Shown: one piece after another, positions 35,576-43,488 of the stretch
Layout: every line of letters begins with the position of its first letter
How positions within the stretch are numbered: the first letter of the stretch is position 1
The notes under the pieces: model-generated
The model's database searches: none
The model's input: only the letters and a program-made list of their open reading frames with translations
What the model was told of the DNA's origin: nothing
Translations under genes and position numbers: made by a program
DNA from: Gordonia humi
GTDB taxonomy: Bacteria > Actinomycetota > Actinomycetes > Mycobacteriales > Mycobacteriaceae
NCBI RefSeq assembly: GCF_014197435.1
Contig: NZ_JACIFP010000001.1
Coordinates: 186,001 to 250,000 of the forward strand
Direction of reading: 5' to 3'
DNA: 64,000 nucleotides

Positions 35576-35679
35576 TCTATTTTCCGCCCTTCTCAATAGC
35601 TCGTTCGAGATCCTTGGGAGTTTGCTTGAGCATCTTCTTGATATTAATATCCGGGTTCCGCTCTCTGAGATCCTTCAGC
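35073..35679. repeat. 607-bp duplicated toxin-tail/immunity module, copy 2
   Basis: Partner of 33630-34236. Here the module is joined to the full toxin-like gene. Confidence 0.85.
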
Positions 35680-37532
35680 ACCTTACCGGGAACCCTGCTT
35701 CCAGGCACGGGGTATCCATGCCAACCTCCAGTTTGATCCGGCTGAAACTCATACACTCGACCATCCTTGTACCCATACCTTTTATCGCCCGAAGAAATCG
35801 AGTCATCGAGAATCCTCTGGGCTTCAGGAGGCGACTGGTCCATAAGTGTACCCTGCCTGCCGTGGTGGGGCATACTCTTCTGATGCTTGTCCGTGGGCTT
35901 GTATTTAGGTGCATCTTCGGGAGGGTTATCAGCAAAGAACTTTGCAATTACACTCGCGATCGCAGAAGCAGGATTACTAATGAAGTCTGGGAGCTTTTCT
36001 GTAAGCAGGCTCGGTATCTTATCGCGATGATCGTACAGCCATTTAATGCCGTACTCGGCAATTAGTGCGGCCATTGCCGCCGTCACGAACGCCGTTATTA
36101 CTGAGCCAACGAGAAAATCGTCGATTCCGAATAGTATCGGTCGTACTCCAAAAGTGTTGTTCTCCGATTCAGGCTGCTGACCCAACTCCAACCCCGGGTC
36201 GATTTCACGATCCGGTGCTGGCTGCGGTGTGCCTGTGCCTGGTCCTTGGCCGGGCCCGTCCCCTGATCCGGTTCCACCGCTGATACCCCCAGAAGGTCCT
36301 TGAGGCTGGGGTTGCGGTGCCGGTTCGGGTTGCGGTGCAGGAGCCGGTTCGGGTTGCGGTGCAGGAGCCGGTTCGGGTTGCGGTGCAGGAGCCGGTTCGG
36401 GTTGCGGCTGCGGGGCAGGAGCAGGTCCCGGCTGCGGATCGGGTTCGGGCGGCGGTGCAGCCTGCTGCTGAGCATCGGGTATCCCGTCGCCGTTGAGATC
36501 TTCCGGGGTGCACGGGTGGATCGTCTGCGGCGGTAGAACCGCAGGGTCGGCCAGGATCGGGTACAGCGCGTTCTCAGCGGGTTCGACGTGCTGGATGAGA
36601 TCACCGTTCTCATCCACGGTGTACCAGGTCTTCTGCGGCCGCCCTGCCGCGTCGAAGGCCCACGGCCGCGCGATCTGGCGTACCACGTTTCCGTCTTTGT
36701 CGTAGATGGTGGCTGATCCATCCGGGTTGACCTCGGTGTGCCCGCCCGGGGGAACGTTCATCGCGAACCGGTAGGTGTTCGGGGAGGTTTCGTCGTGGAT
36801 CAACACCATCCGGGATGGTCCGACCTCGGCCCTGGTCGACCCGCCACGCGAGAGGAGTGAACGAGCCCGAGGGCTCGCTGCGGCGACCGCGGCCGCGCCG
36901 GCGATCGCCCACACCGGCAACGGAATCGACCCACCACCATCACCACCATCACCACCATCGGATGGTGTCAAGAGCGCACGATCAGAGGCGTCGTCGGGTT
37001 CGGGTTGCCCAGCCGGTACCTGTGCCGGCGCGCTCGTCCGCCCGGGACGCGGTTCGACACCGTCTCGATCAGTCCCACGAGTACCGCTCGAGTTCGGGCC
37101 GATGGTGGTCGGCGCTGGCGCCTGAGTTCGACCGCCACTGCCGCTGTTGTTCGGCGTGGTGTGGCCGGGCTGGTTCGGGGTGGGGGTGCCGCCGATGATG
37201 GGTGTGCCGTTGCCCTGCCCGGGTCCGGGGCCTGGGTCGCCGCCGATGACCGGTCCGTTCCCCGAAGGAGCACCCGGCGCGTTCGGCGCGCTCGGCTGCG
37301 TCGGCATGGTCGGTGGTGGGGTGTAGGTCGGAACGCTGATGCAGGGCCAGTTCGGCCCGTATTGGGCGCGCATCTGATCACACAATGCATCCGCACCAGC
37401 TGCCCCGCTACCGGTGAGTCCGGCGACCAACAGTGTCCCGGTGAACCCGAGGACCCCTACGCCTGCTGCGAGTGCTGCACCACGACGACCGCCCTGACCA
37501 CTACGGCGTGTGTTCCCACGTGTGGTGCTCAT
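35577..37532 (-). CDS. Large secreted polymorphic-toxin-like protein
   Basis: 651 residues. A basic start and long hydrophobic stretch (AALAAGVGVLGFTGTLLVAG) form the signal peptide; mature CDQMRAQYGPNWPCI has two Cys. Pro-rich linkers surround a possible helix at 205-222. Residues about 230-330 form a beta-rich domain with ARPWAFDAAGRPQKTWYTVD and YPILADP, a block seen N-terminal to toxin domains in other actinobacterial exported proteins. Then come Pro/Gln/Glu repeats (355-430), a helix near 470-493 and a tail from about 557: QGTLMDQSPPEAQRILDDSI, YGYKDGRVYEFQPDQTGGWH, VPGKVLKDL. The tail resembles small polymorphic-toxin domains (Ntox17-like is my best guess, unverified). Starts by ATGA overlap with the membrane-protein gene. 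The last 600 bp are AT-rich. Confidence 0.75.
   Translation of the reverse strand: MSTTRGNTRRSGQGGRRGAALAAGVGVLGFTGTLLVAGLTGSGAAGADALCDQMRAQYGPNWPCISVPTYTPPPTMPTQPSAPNAPGAPSGNGPVIGGDPGPGPGQGNGTPIIGGTPTPNQPGHTTPNNSGSGGRTQAPAPTTIGPNSSGTRGTDRDGVEPRPGRTSAPAQVPAGQPEPDDASDRALLTPSDGGDGGDGGGSIPLPVWAIAGAAAVAAASPRARSLLSRGGSTRAEVGPSRMVLIHDETSPNTYRFAMNVPPGGHTEVNPDGSATIYDKDGNVVRQIARPWAFDAAGRPQKTWYTVDENGDLIQHVEPAENALYPILADPAVLPPQTIHPCTPEDLNGDGIPDAQQQAAPPPEPDPQPGPAPAPQPQPEPAPAPQPEPAPAPQPEPAPAPQPEPAPQPQPQGPSGGISGGTGSGDGPGQGPGTGTPQPAPDREIDPGLELGQQPESENNTFGVRPILFGIDDFLVGSVITAFVTAAMAALIAEYGIKWLYDHRDKIPSLLTEKLPDFISNPASAIASVIAKFFADNPPEDAPKYKPTDKHQKSMPHHGRQGTLMDQSPPEAQRILDDSISSGDKRYGYKDGRVYEFQPDQTGGWHGYPVPGSRVPGKVLKDLRERNPDINIKKMLKQTPKDLERAIEKGGK
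36320..36421 (-). repeat. 24-bp tandem repeats encoding Pro/Glu/Gln linker
   Basis: Four tandem units beginning CCGGTTCGGGTTGCGGTGCA (on the + strand), the last diverged, encode PAPQPEPA-type repeats in the toxin-like protein. They are likely to vary in number. Confidence 0.85.
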
Positions 37533-37933
37533 GGTTGGTCCTTGCCGCGTACCGCACTCCAGATGGCATCGACACCGCCCCAGAACCAGCGGCCGCCGAT
37601 CGACATCACCATGAAGAACGCGAGGAACACCAGGACGGTCCCGTAATCATCTCCCCAGCGGGCCAGGTTCGGCAGATTCCATGCCGCGATCACCAGAATC
37701 GCGCACCCGGCAATGAACAACAGCATCGTCCACACCGATACCGACCGATCCCCATCCGGTGAGCCATCAACACTGTCTGTCGGCGGCACCGCTGAGTTGG
37801 TCGCCGACGAGGCAACGCTGGACCCCAGGTCCTCCTGTGCCCTCAGGTCCTCCTGTGCCTGGCGTGCATGCTTAGGCCGTTCCTGCGTGGGCTGCTGGTC
37901 TATTAGTGGTTGCGTGCTGGTGTTGATGCTCAT
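37529..37933 (-). CDS. Small two-helix membrane protein of the toxin operon
   Basis: A 134-residue protein of unknown family. The first 65 residues are polar and Gln/Ser/Asp-rich (STQPLIDQQPTQERPKHARQ). Two helices follow: WTMLLFIAGCAILVIAAW and YGTVLVFLAFFMVMSIGG, then a short WFWGGVDAIWSAVRG end. The ATG at 37933 follows GGGGAA; its stop overlaps the toxin start (ATGA). Its place between a porin and an exported toxin-like protein suggests a role in export or anchoring, which is inference. Confidence 0.68.
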   Translation of the reverse strand: MSINTSTQPLIDQQPTQERPKHARQAQEDLRAQEDLGSSVASSATNSAVPPTDSVDGSPDGDRSVSVWTMLLFIAGCAILVIAAWNLPNLARWGDDYGTVLVFLAFFMVMSIGGRWFWGGVDAIWSAVRGKDQP

Positions 37934-38034
37934 GGTCAGTTCCCCGTTTCTGGATATCAAAGCGATCCGGCGCGCGTTGCTGACCATCGAGCCCGTGTCA
38001 TCTGGTCGCAATCGCCGTTGAGAGACAGTCGCGG

Positions 38035-38676
38035 CTACAGCAGGTGGGGTTTGCCGTACAGGTTGAAGGTGTTGTCGTTCGCTTTAGTGGTCATCGCGAC
38101 CCGCACGTAGGCACGTACAGCCGGGCGGGCCCCGACGCATCCGGAAATCTCCACCCGAACACCCTCTAGGCGCACCCCGGCCGAGGGTCCTTGCAGGGGT
38201 TTCTGCCCGAACGGAACATCAACGGACACACCGTTCTTCAAGGTGGTTGAGATGTTGGGCATCACCTGTGCACCGAGCACGATCGCGGGCGGATACGAGA
38301 TCGACATCTGCGCGGTCGGGCCACCAGCGACACCGACATTGACCCCGTCCATCTGCCATTGACACGACACCTGAAAACCCGTCGACACCACCGCCGCATC
38401 GACCGGAACCCTCCCGGCACCGTGTGCGGCCCCGCGCAACGACAGGAACGCCTCATACGAGCCATGACCACGACTCAGGGCTGGCACGCTGCGGATCTTC
38501 TCCCCCGACCTCGACAACGTCACCGTCCAGCCATCATCGGAATGCCGGGTCACTGTCTTGTCAGCAAACGATCGCGTCGGCGCCGCCGACGCTCCGCCAG
38601 CAGTGACCACTCCCGCGAGGGTCAGTATGATCGTGCCGATCAGACTGACCGCAATAATGTGTCGCAGTCTCGTCAT
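38035..38676 (-). CDS. MspA-family porin-like protein
   Basis: 213 residues. The signal peptide (RHIIAVSLIGTIILTLAGVV ... ASAAP) is followed by the MspA pattern: DGWTVTLSRSGEKIRSVPAL, SYEAFLSLRGAAHG, STGFQVSCQWQMDGVNVG, a Pro-rich middle, NGVSVDVPFGQKPLQGPSAG, VEISGCVGARPAVRAYVRV and a C-terminal NTFNLYGKPHLL. MspA proteins are octameric beta-barrels of the mycomembrane; the two Cys are also seen in non-Msp homologues. ATG 38676 has GGGTGGG upstream. It leads the operon that continues 100 bp later with the membrane protein and the toxin-like gene. Confidence 0.83.
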   Translation of the reverse strand: MTRLRHIIAVSLIGTIILTLAGVVTAGGASAAPTRSFADKTVTRHSDDGWTVTLSRSGEKIRSVPALSRGHGSYEAFLSLRGAAHGAGRVPVDAAVVSTGFQVSCQWQMDGVNVGVAGGPTAQMSISYPPAIVLGAQVMPNISTTLKNGVSVDVPFGQKPLQGPSAGVRLEGVRVEISGCVGARPAVRAYVRVAMTTKANDNTFNLYGKPHLL

Positions 38677-38703
38677 CGACCGTGTCCCACCCGTTTCTCT
38701 CAC

Positions 38704-39870
38704 GCATATGTGCAGGCCAGTGAGCAGAAGCGATACACGATCCCCTCAGGTGTCGACCAGAACGGTGACACCCGTTCGAGAGCACAATGACCGATCCCCC
38801 ACAGGAACACCCAGGCAAACGATTCCCCGAAACCGTCCCAACTGAGTACATCGAACGCTACAGCTCGACACCACCATCCAGTTACCTCAGAGCTACTATT
38901 GTGACGCAGATCATCCAGGTGGTGCGGAAGATCCCGCGCCCGGTAAGTCACCGCTCAAGGACTCACCGCTATTGCTGTGGCTGGTGATCACAGCGCGTGA
39001 CGGGTTCAAGGGGCATGCCACCGGGGGGCGGTGAGTTGGTACCCGTCAGGTCCCAGTGGCTGTAGGTGGTGATGCCGTGGCGACGTCGTGCGGTTTCGGC
39101 TGCTCTGAAGTCGTCGTAGTAGGCGGATCGATCCTGGTAGTCGCCATGCTTTTCAGCAGCCGCCGGACCAGCCGGATGGCCTGGTCGAGGTCAGCGGCCA
39201 AGTATCCGCCGGCGCGACGTGGTCGGTCAGGAGTTGTGGACCAGCCTTCGGGGGATGTGGTCGCCGTACCCATGCCGGTGTTCGAGCGTCCGCGCGCCAC
39301 CTGGCGGCCAGGATGGCCCCCTGTGGGTCTACTCGCCGTCGCCGCGCCCGTTTGTCGTGGCTGTGGTCGCGCGCGGAGCGCGTCCGTTCTTCCCGACATC
39401 GTCGGGCCCATCGTTTAGTGAGTACGCCGTATCTGGAGCTTCGCTCCCTACGGGACCACTTCGCAGACGGAGTGTCACCATCAACAGAATGGCTCGGTCA
39501 CGGGGTGGGTGTAGTGCGCATTCGGAGGCCCAGCCGCGTGCTACGTCTCCGCTACGCCAGGATGCGTGGCGTTCGGTGAGGGTACGTTGGTGGCCGCGAA
39601 CGACCTCGGCGGCTAGGCCGGTCAGGCGCAGGAACAAGGTGTCGCGTTGGGCCACGCGGCGGCTGACTTTCGCCACGCGGGCCGAGAGATCGATGCCAGG
39701 GCGGCGTTTGCGGCCGTGCGGTAATCGGCCAACGCGGCACGGACAGGTGCTACGCGCAGAGTGTCATTGGATAGTCTCCCCCTGCCCCGGTTGTCGCAGA
39801 AGCAACCGGAACCCGTAGGTGCAGTCTCCAAGAGTCCTCTGTACCGTCACGTCATGACCGACACCGTTCA
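38704..39870. other. Right part of the island without a convincing gene
   Basis: The first part should hold the promoter of the porin operon. It contains the 26-bp repeat at 38838-38863. Open frames of 60-120 codons exist on both strands from 39046 to 39831; none has a ribosome site or a recognisable product. The minus-strand frame containing AKVSRRVAQRDTLFLRLTGL looks like coding remnant, shifted to another frame near 39680, but I cannot name it. Confidence 0.5.
38838..38863 (+). repeat. 26-bp direct repeat bounding the toxin operon (right copy)
   Basis: CCAACTGAGTACATCGAACG then CTACAG, matching 35010-35035 with two differences. The pair brackets the immunity, toxin, membrane and porin genes. 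Confidence 0.6.
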
Positions 39871-39918
39871 CACGTCGTCGGACGTCGCGCGATGAGCGAC
39901 GTCGCGCAGCAGTGGGCG
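39871..39918 (+). repeat. Right direct repeat of the island (attR-like)
   Basis: Right partner of 30150-30197. It includes the CoA-transferase start and first nine codons. Upstream of it a short frame, MTDTVHTSSDVAR, ends in the same overlap as the crotonase C-terminus (TSSDAAR), so the island carries a copy of the crotonase tail. Confidence 0.8.
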
Positions 39919-41058
39919 GCCAGTGGGCTCGCCTATCTGACCGGCGATCCGAACGGCCCCCCGGACTTCTCCCGCGCGCGAATACTGACCCACGCGGCGA
40001 GCCTCGCCGAACCCCTTGGTCACGACGCCGCCGCACTGCTCGCCGGCCGCGCCTCGATGATGCGGGTGCGACGACGCGGCACCGTCTCCGCGGGAGAGGG
40101 CAGCCGTCTCATGCGGGCACGCGACGGCTGGGTCACCGCCACTCTCTCGCGCGAGGTGGATCACGACTCCATCCCGGCTATCGTCGAATCCGACTGTGCC
40201 GCAGAAGATCCCTGGCAGGCACTCGCCGCGTTCGCCGCCAGGTCGAGTGCCGAGAGCTTCGTCGAGCGGGTTCAGCTCCTCGGCGTTCCCGGAGCACGGC
40301 TCGGGGCGGTCTCGCCCGCAGTTCCGCGCGTCACCGAGCTGTGGCCGCGCGCCGAGCGGCGCCTCGGTGCCGACCTCCTGGTGGTCGACCTGTCGTCGAT
40401 GTGGGCGGGGCCTCTGTGCGGGATGATCCTGGGCGGTCTCGGCGCCACCGTCGTGAAGGTCGAGAGCCCGCGCCGACCCGACGGCACCCGCCGCGGCGTC
40501 CCCGCGTTCTTCACCTGGATGAACGGCGGCAAGCATGTGTACAACGCCGATCCGCGCGAGGACACATCCGCCGTCGCCCGCCTGATCGACGCCGCCGACG
40601 TCGTCATCGAGGCGTCACGACCGCGGGCCCTGGCCCAGGTCGGTCTCGACGCCGACCGTCGACCGCCCCGCGCAGGACGGGTATGGGTCCGCATCACCGG
40701 ATACGGTCCCGACCACCCGGACCGCGTGGCGTTCGGCGACGACGCCGCGATCGCGGGCGGGCTCGTCGGCGTCGGAGCGCACGGTCCCGTGTTCTGCGGC
40801 GACGCGATCGCCGACCCGTTGACCGGCATCACCGCCGCGCACCACGTCGTCGAGTCGTTGGGTCGCGGCGGCGGCGAGGTCATCGACGTGGCGATGGCGC
40901 AGGTCGCCGCCACCTACGCCGCCCTTCCGACGACCGGGGCACCGAACCCGATGCCACCGATCCTCACTCCCGCACCTCCGACCGTGTCGGTGAGCGCGCC
41001 GCCGACCGCCGCGACCGTCGAAGCCCTCGTCCGCAGCCGATCGTCCGCGCCGTGCTGA
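39892..41058 (+). CDS. CoA-transferase family III (CaiB/BaiF) protein
   Basis: 388 residues. A divergent N-terminal 150 residues precede a clear CaiB block: DLLVVDLSSMWAGPLCGMIL, GATVVKVESPRRPDGTRRG, TWMNGGKHVYNAD and VWVRITGYGPDHPDRVAFGD. The usual catalytic Asp position should be checked because the order of the two halves is unusual (the conserved start appears mid-protein). It should move CoA between carboxylic acids in the cytosol. The island has separated it from the crotonase. Its stop lies inside the start of the amidohydrolase (GTGCTGA), so those two are still coupled. Confidence 0.78.
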   Translation: MSDVAQQWAASGLAYLTGDPNGPPDFSRARILTHAASLAEPLGHDAAALLAGRASMMRVRRRGTVSAGEGSRLMRARDGWVTATLSREVDHDSIPAIVESDCAAEDPWQALAAFAARSSAESFVERVQLLGVPGARLGAVSPAVPRVTELWPRAERRLGADLLVVDLSSMWAGPLCGMILGGLGATVVKVESPRRPDGTRRGVPAFFTWMNGGKHVYNADPREDTSAVARLIDAADVVIEASRPRALAQVGLDADRRPPRAGRVWVRITGYGPDHPDRVAFGDDAAIAGGLVGVGAHGPVFCGDAIADPLTGITAAHHVVESLGRGGGEVIDVAMAQVAATYAALPTTGAPNPMPPILTPAPPTVSVSAPPTAATVEALVRSRSSAPC

Positions 41059-42374
41059 TCGTCGGCGGGTCCCTCATCGACGGTCGTCGCGCCGATGTGC
41101 GGATCGTCGGCGACCGTATCGTCGCGGTGGCCCCGGACATCTCTCCGGTCGACGACGAAGTGATCGACCTCGCCGGCGGCACCGTCCTGCCCGGCCTTCA
41201 CGACCATCACGTTCACCTGCGCGCGATGGCCGCGGCCGCGCAGTCCGTGCGCGTCGGTCCCGCGCACGTCCGCGGCCGGGAGGGCCTCCGCGCTGCCCTG
41301 CGCACCGCCGAACCGGACGCCGCCGGGTGGATCCGCGGCGTCGGCTACTACGAAACTGTCTCGGGCGATCTCGATCGCCATGTACTCGACGAGGTCGAAC
41401 CGCATCGACCGGTGCGCGTCCAACACCGCACCGGCGCGATGTGGTTCGTCAACACGGCGGGCCTGCGCCGACTCGGCATCGCCGACCACGAGACCGGCCG
41501 CCTGTATCGAGAGGATCGCGCTCTCGCCACGCACACCCGCGGCGCGGACCCCGGCCCGGCCGAGATCAGCAGACAGTTGCTCTCCTACGGTGTCACCGGA
41601 GTCACTGAGGCGACTCCCGACCTCACCGACGACGACGTCGCCTACCTGCACCGATCACTGACCGACGAGACCCTCCGACAACGCGTCCACCTACTGCGCG
41701 CTCCCGCACCGCCACGCCATCCTCGCCTGAGCTTCGGGCCGACCAAACGCATCATCGACGACGACGTCGAACTCGTCGAGTTCACCGATTGGCTGGTGGC
41801 ACAACGTGCAGCCGGCCGCGCCGTCGCCGTGCATTGTGTGACGACGTTCCAGTTGGTCGTGACGATCACCGCGCTACAGACAGTCGGCACCGTGCCAGGC
41901 GACCGCATCGAGCACGCCGCCGTCGTCCCCCACGAGTTACTCACCGTCGTCGCCGATCTGGGCGTCGTCGTCGTGACTCAGCCGAACTTCGTCGCCGAAC
42001 GCGGCGACGAGTACCTCGCCGACGTCGCCGCATCCGAGCATCCCGGCCTGTGGCGCCTCGCGTCGCTCGTCGCGGCCGGAATCCCCGTCGCGGGCAGCAC
42101 CGACGCACCGTTCGGCGATCACGATCCCTGGGCCGCGATGCGCGCGGCCTGCACACGGCAGACACCGTCGGGAGCCACACTCGGCCTCGGTGAACGGCTG
42201 AGTCGGCGAGCAGCACTCGAACTGTTCCTCGGCAGCCCGGAGACGCCGGCCGTCCCGCGCAGGGTAGAGGTCGGCGCGACGGCCGATCTGTGTCTGCTCG
42301 ACGTGTCGCCAGACGAGGTGCTGAACGAATTCACCGCGGACGCTGTCACGCGCACCGTCATCGGCGGCACCTGA
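41052..42374 (+). CDS. YtcJ-like metal-dependent amidohydrolase
   Basis: 440 residues of the amidohydrolase-3 type. The N-terminal beta-sandwich strand (VLIVGGSLIDGRRADVRIVG) leads to the metal motif in PGLHDHHVHLRAM. Later blocks are AVHCVTTFQLV (metal His), RIEHAAVVP (metal His) and GSTDAPFGDHDPW (catalytic Asp). The C-terminus returns to the sandwich (GATADLCLLDVSPDEVL). GTG 41052 overlaps the upstream stop by 7 bases. It probably opens an amide or cyclic substrate in the same pathway as the CoA-transferase and crotonase. Confidence 0.85.
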   Translation: MLIVGGSLIDGRRADVRIVGDRIVAVAPDISPVDDEVIDLAGGTVLPGLHDHHVHLRAMAAAAQSVRVGPAHVRGREGLRAALRTAEPDAAGWIRGVGYYETVSGDLDRHVLDEVEPHRPVRVQHRTGAMWFVNTAGLRRLGIADHETGRLYREDRALATHTRGADPGPAEISRQLLSYGVTGVTEATPDLTDDDVAYLHRSLTDETLRQRVHLLRAPAPPRHPRLSFGPTKRIIDDDVELVEFTDWLVAQRAAGRAVAVHCVTTFQLVVTITALQTVGTVPGDRIEHAAVVPHELLTVVADLGVVVVTQPNFVAERGDEYLADVAASEHPGLWRLASLVAAGIPVAGSTDAPFGDHDPWAAMRAACTRQTPSGATLGLGERLSRRAALELFLGSPETPAVPRRVEVGATADLCLLDVSPDEVLNEFTADAVTRTVIGGT

Positions 42375-42380
42375 ACCCGC

Positions 42381-42770
42381 TCACTCCTGCGAGCGACGCG
42401 CCGCGTACACCGCCTCGTACTTGCGTCTGGCCGACTCGGCGGCGGCCTGCTGCTTCTGCGTGAGCGGCGAGTTGCCCAGACCATGCTTCTGCAGGCGCCG
42501 GACACGATTCTGGTCCTTGTACGAGACGGAGAAGATGAAGGCGAGCGAAGCCGAGAGCAGCACCATCATCGCGCGGATCCACCATTCGCCCGGGAACCCG
42601 AAGTACAGCACCAGGTAGATCGGGACGAAGCACGCCTGTGCGCGCAGCAGATGCCGCGGGGTCGCGAACCGACCGGTCAGATCGTTGTGGACCCACTCGA
42701 TCTGAGAGTCAGGGAGCTTCGCGCCGTAGGCGTACGCGATCCACTGAAACGGATTGGGGCGACTGCTCAT
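42381..42770 (-). CDS. DUF5313 membrane protein
   Basis: 129 residues. The start NPFQWIAYAYGAKLPDSQIE, then VHNDLTGRFATPRHLLRAQA, fits the actinobacterial DUF5313 family. Two helices follow (CFVPIYLVLYFGFPGEW and AMMVLLSASLAFIFSVSY), and the end is basic. Function unknown. It is convergent with the amidohydrolase and divergent from the OhrR-like regulator, whose operators lie in between. Confidence 0.72.
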   Translation of the reverse strand: MSSRPNPFQWIAYAYGAKLPDSQIEWVHNDLTGRFATPRHLLRAQACFVPIYLVLYFGFPGEWWIRAMMVLLSASLAFIFSVSYKDQNRVRRLQKHGLGNSPLTQKQQAAAESARRKYEAVYAARRSQE

Positions 42771-42807
42771 GTCGACACTCCTCGGCCTCGGGTGCGCTCG
42801 ACCCTGA

Positions 42808-42861
42808 TATTAGATCGCGCACTATCTAATATTGCACAATTCTTCACACTATTCAATAGTG
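42808..42861. promoter_or_regulatory. Two operator-like inverted repeats upstream of the MarR gene
   Basis: TATTAGAT-8 nt-ATCTAATA (42808-42831) and CACTATT-C-AATAGTG (42847-42861) are perfect inverted repeats in an unusually AT-rich gap. They lie between the DUF5313 and MarR genes and fit MarR-type autoregulation. Confidence 0.6.
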
Positions 42862-42889
42862 CGCTACCTATTGGGGCTAGACTGTGTCC

Positions 42890-43351
42890 ATGACCACCGA
42901 GATCGACGGCAATCCACTGCTCCTCCACCGCCAGGTGTGCTTCGCGGTCGCGGTCGCCAATCGGTCGATCCTGAAGATCTACCGGCGAATCCTCGAACCA
43001 CTGGGACTCACTCACCCGCAGTATCTGGTGATGCTCGCGCTGTGGGAGACCTCGCCGCTTCCGGTGAAGGAGATCGGGCGACTGCTGCAGCTCGACTCCG
43101 CGACCCTGTCGCCGCTTCTGAAGCGCCTCGAGAACAACGGGCTGATCAGCAGACGGCGCAGCGTCGACGACGAGCGCAGCGTCGACATCGTCCTGACCGA
43201 TGCGGGCATGGCTCTGCGGGAGCAGGCGCTCGGCGTTCCCGGAGAAGTGGTGGACACGCTCGGCGTCGACCTGGCCGATCTCGAAGAGTTGCACGCCGTA
43301 CTGACCAAGGTGAACGCGGCGGCGCTGCGCGCGGACGCCGCATCGCACTGA
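42890..43351 (+). CDS. MarR-family regulator, OhrR-like
   Basis: 153 residues with a winged helix (PLPVKEIGRLLQLDSATLSP, LLKRLENNGLISRRRSVDD, wing ERSVDIVLTDAG). Cys17 in HRQVCFAVAVANRSI and LGLTHPQYLVMLALWE align with OhrR, where that Cys senses organic hydroperoxides and the Tyr holds it. No ohr peroxidase gene is adjacent; the nearest genes are DUF5313 and an MFS exporter. ATG 42890 is preferred over a GTG two codons earlier. Confidence 0.85.
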   Translation: MTTEIDGNPLLLHRQVCFAVAVANRSILKIYRRILEPLGLTHPQYLVMLALWETSPLPVKEIGRLLQLDSATLSPLLKRLENNGLISRRRSVDDERSVDIVLTDAGMALREQALGVPGEVVDTLGVDLADLEELHAVLTKVNAAALRADAASH

Positions 43352-43488
43352 CGTCGTCCCGCACGGGTGCGGTCTCGCACTGACCGACGAACCTCACGAT
43401 TGCCGAGACCGCGGGTACCGGGAGTAGAACTTGAATCTGTGAAACCCTCCTCCTCCCCGTGCACCCGCGACCTCGGGGAGGAGACCCG

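Larger units (their letters stand above)
30175..39891. mobile_element. Genomic island interrupting a CoA-thioester operon
   Basis: About 9.7 kb separate a crotonase gene from a CoA-transferase gene whose ends still carry the ATGA-type overlap of one operon. The flanking 48-bp repeats, insertion sequences, broken serine recombinases, AT-rich stretches (33.6-34.2 and 35.0-36.1 kb) and a toxin-like operon all indicate acquired DNA. No intact integrase is present, so the entry mechanism is unclear. Alternatives are homologous recombination between duplicated gene ends, or a deletion that removed the integrase. Confidence 0.75.

Noticed and set aside
36320..36421. Regular repeats that might suggest a CRISPR array
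   Set aside because: Units are contiguous without spacers and encode an in-frame Pro/Glu/Gln linker.
39046..39831. Open frames on both strands in the right part of the island
   Set aside because: None has a start signal or recognisable product; one looks like frameshifted coding remnant but cannot be named.
30175..39891. tRNA or intact phage integrase explaining island insertion
   Set aside because: No tRNA-like fold was found at either repeat and the only recombinases are truncated small serine recombinases.
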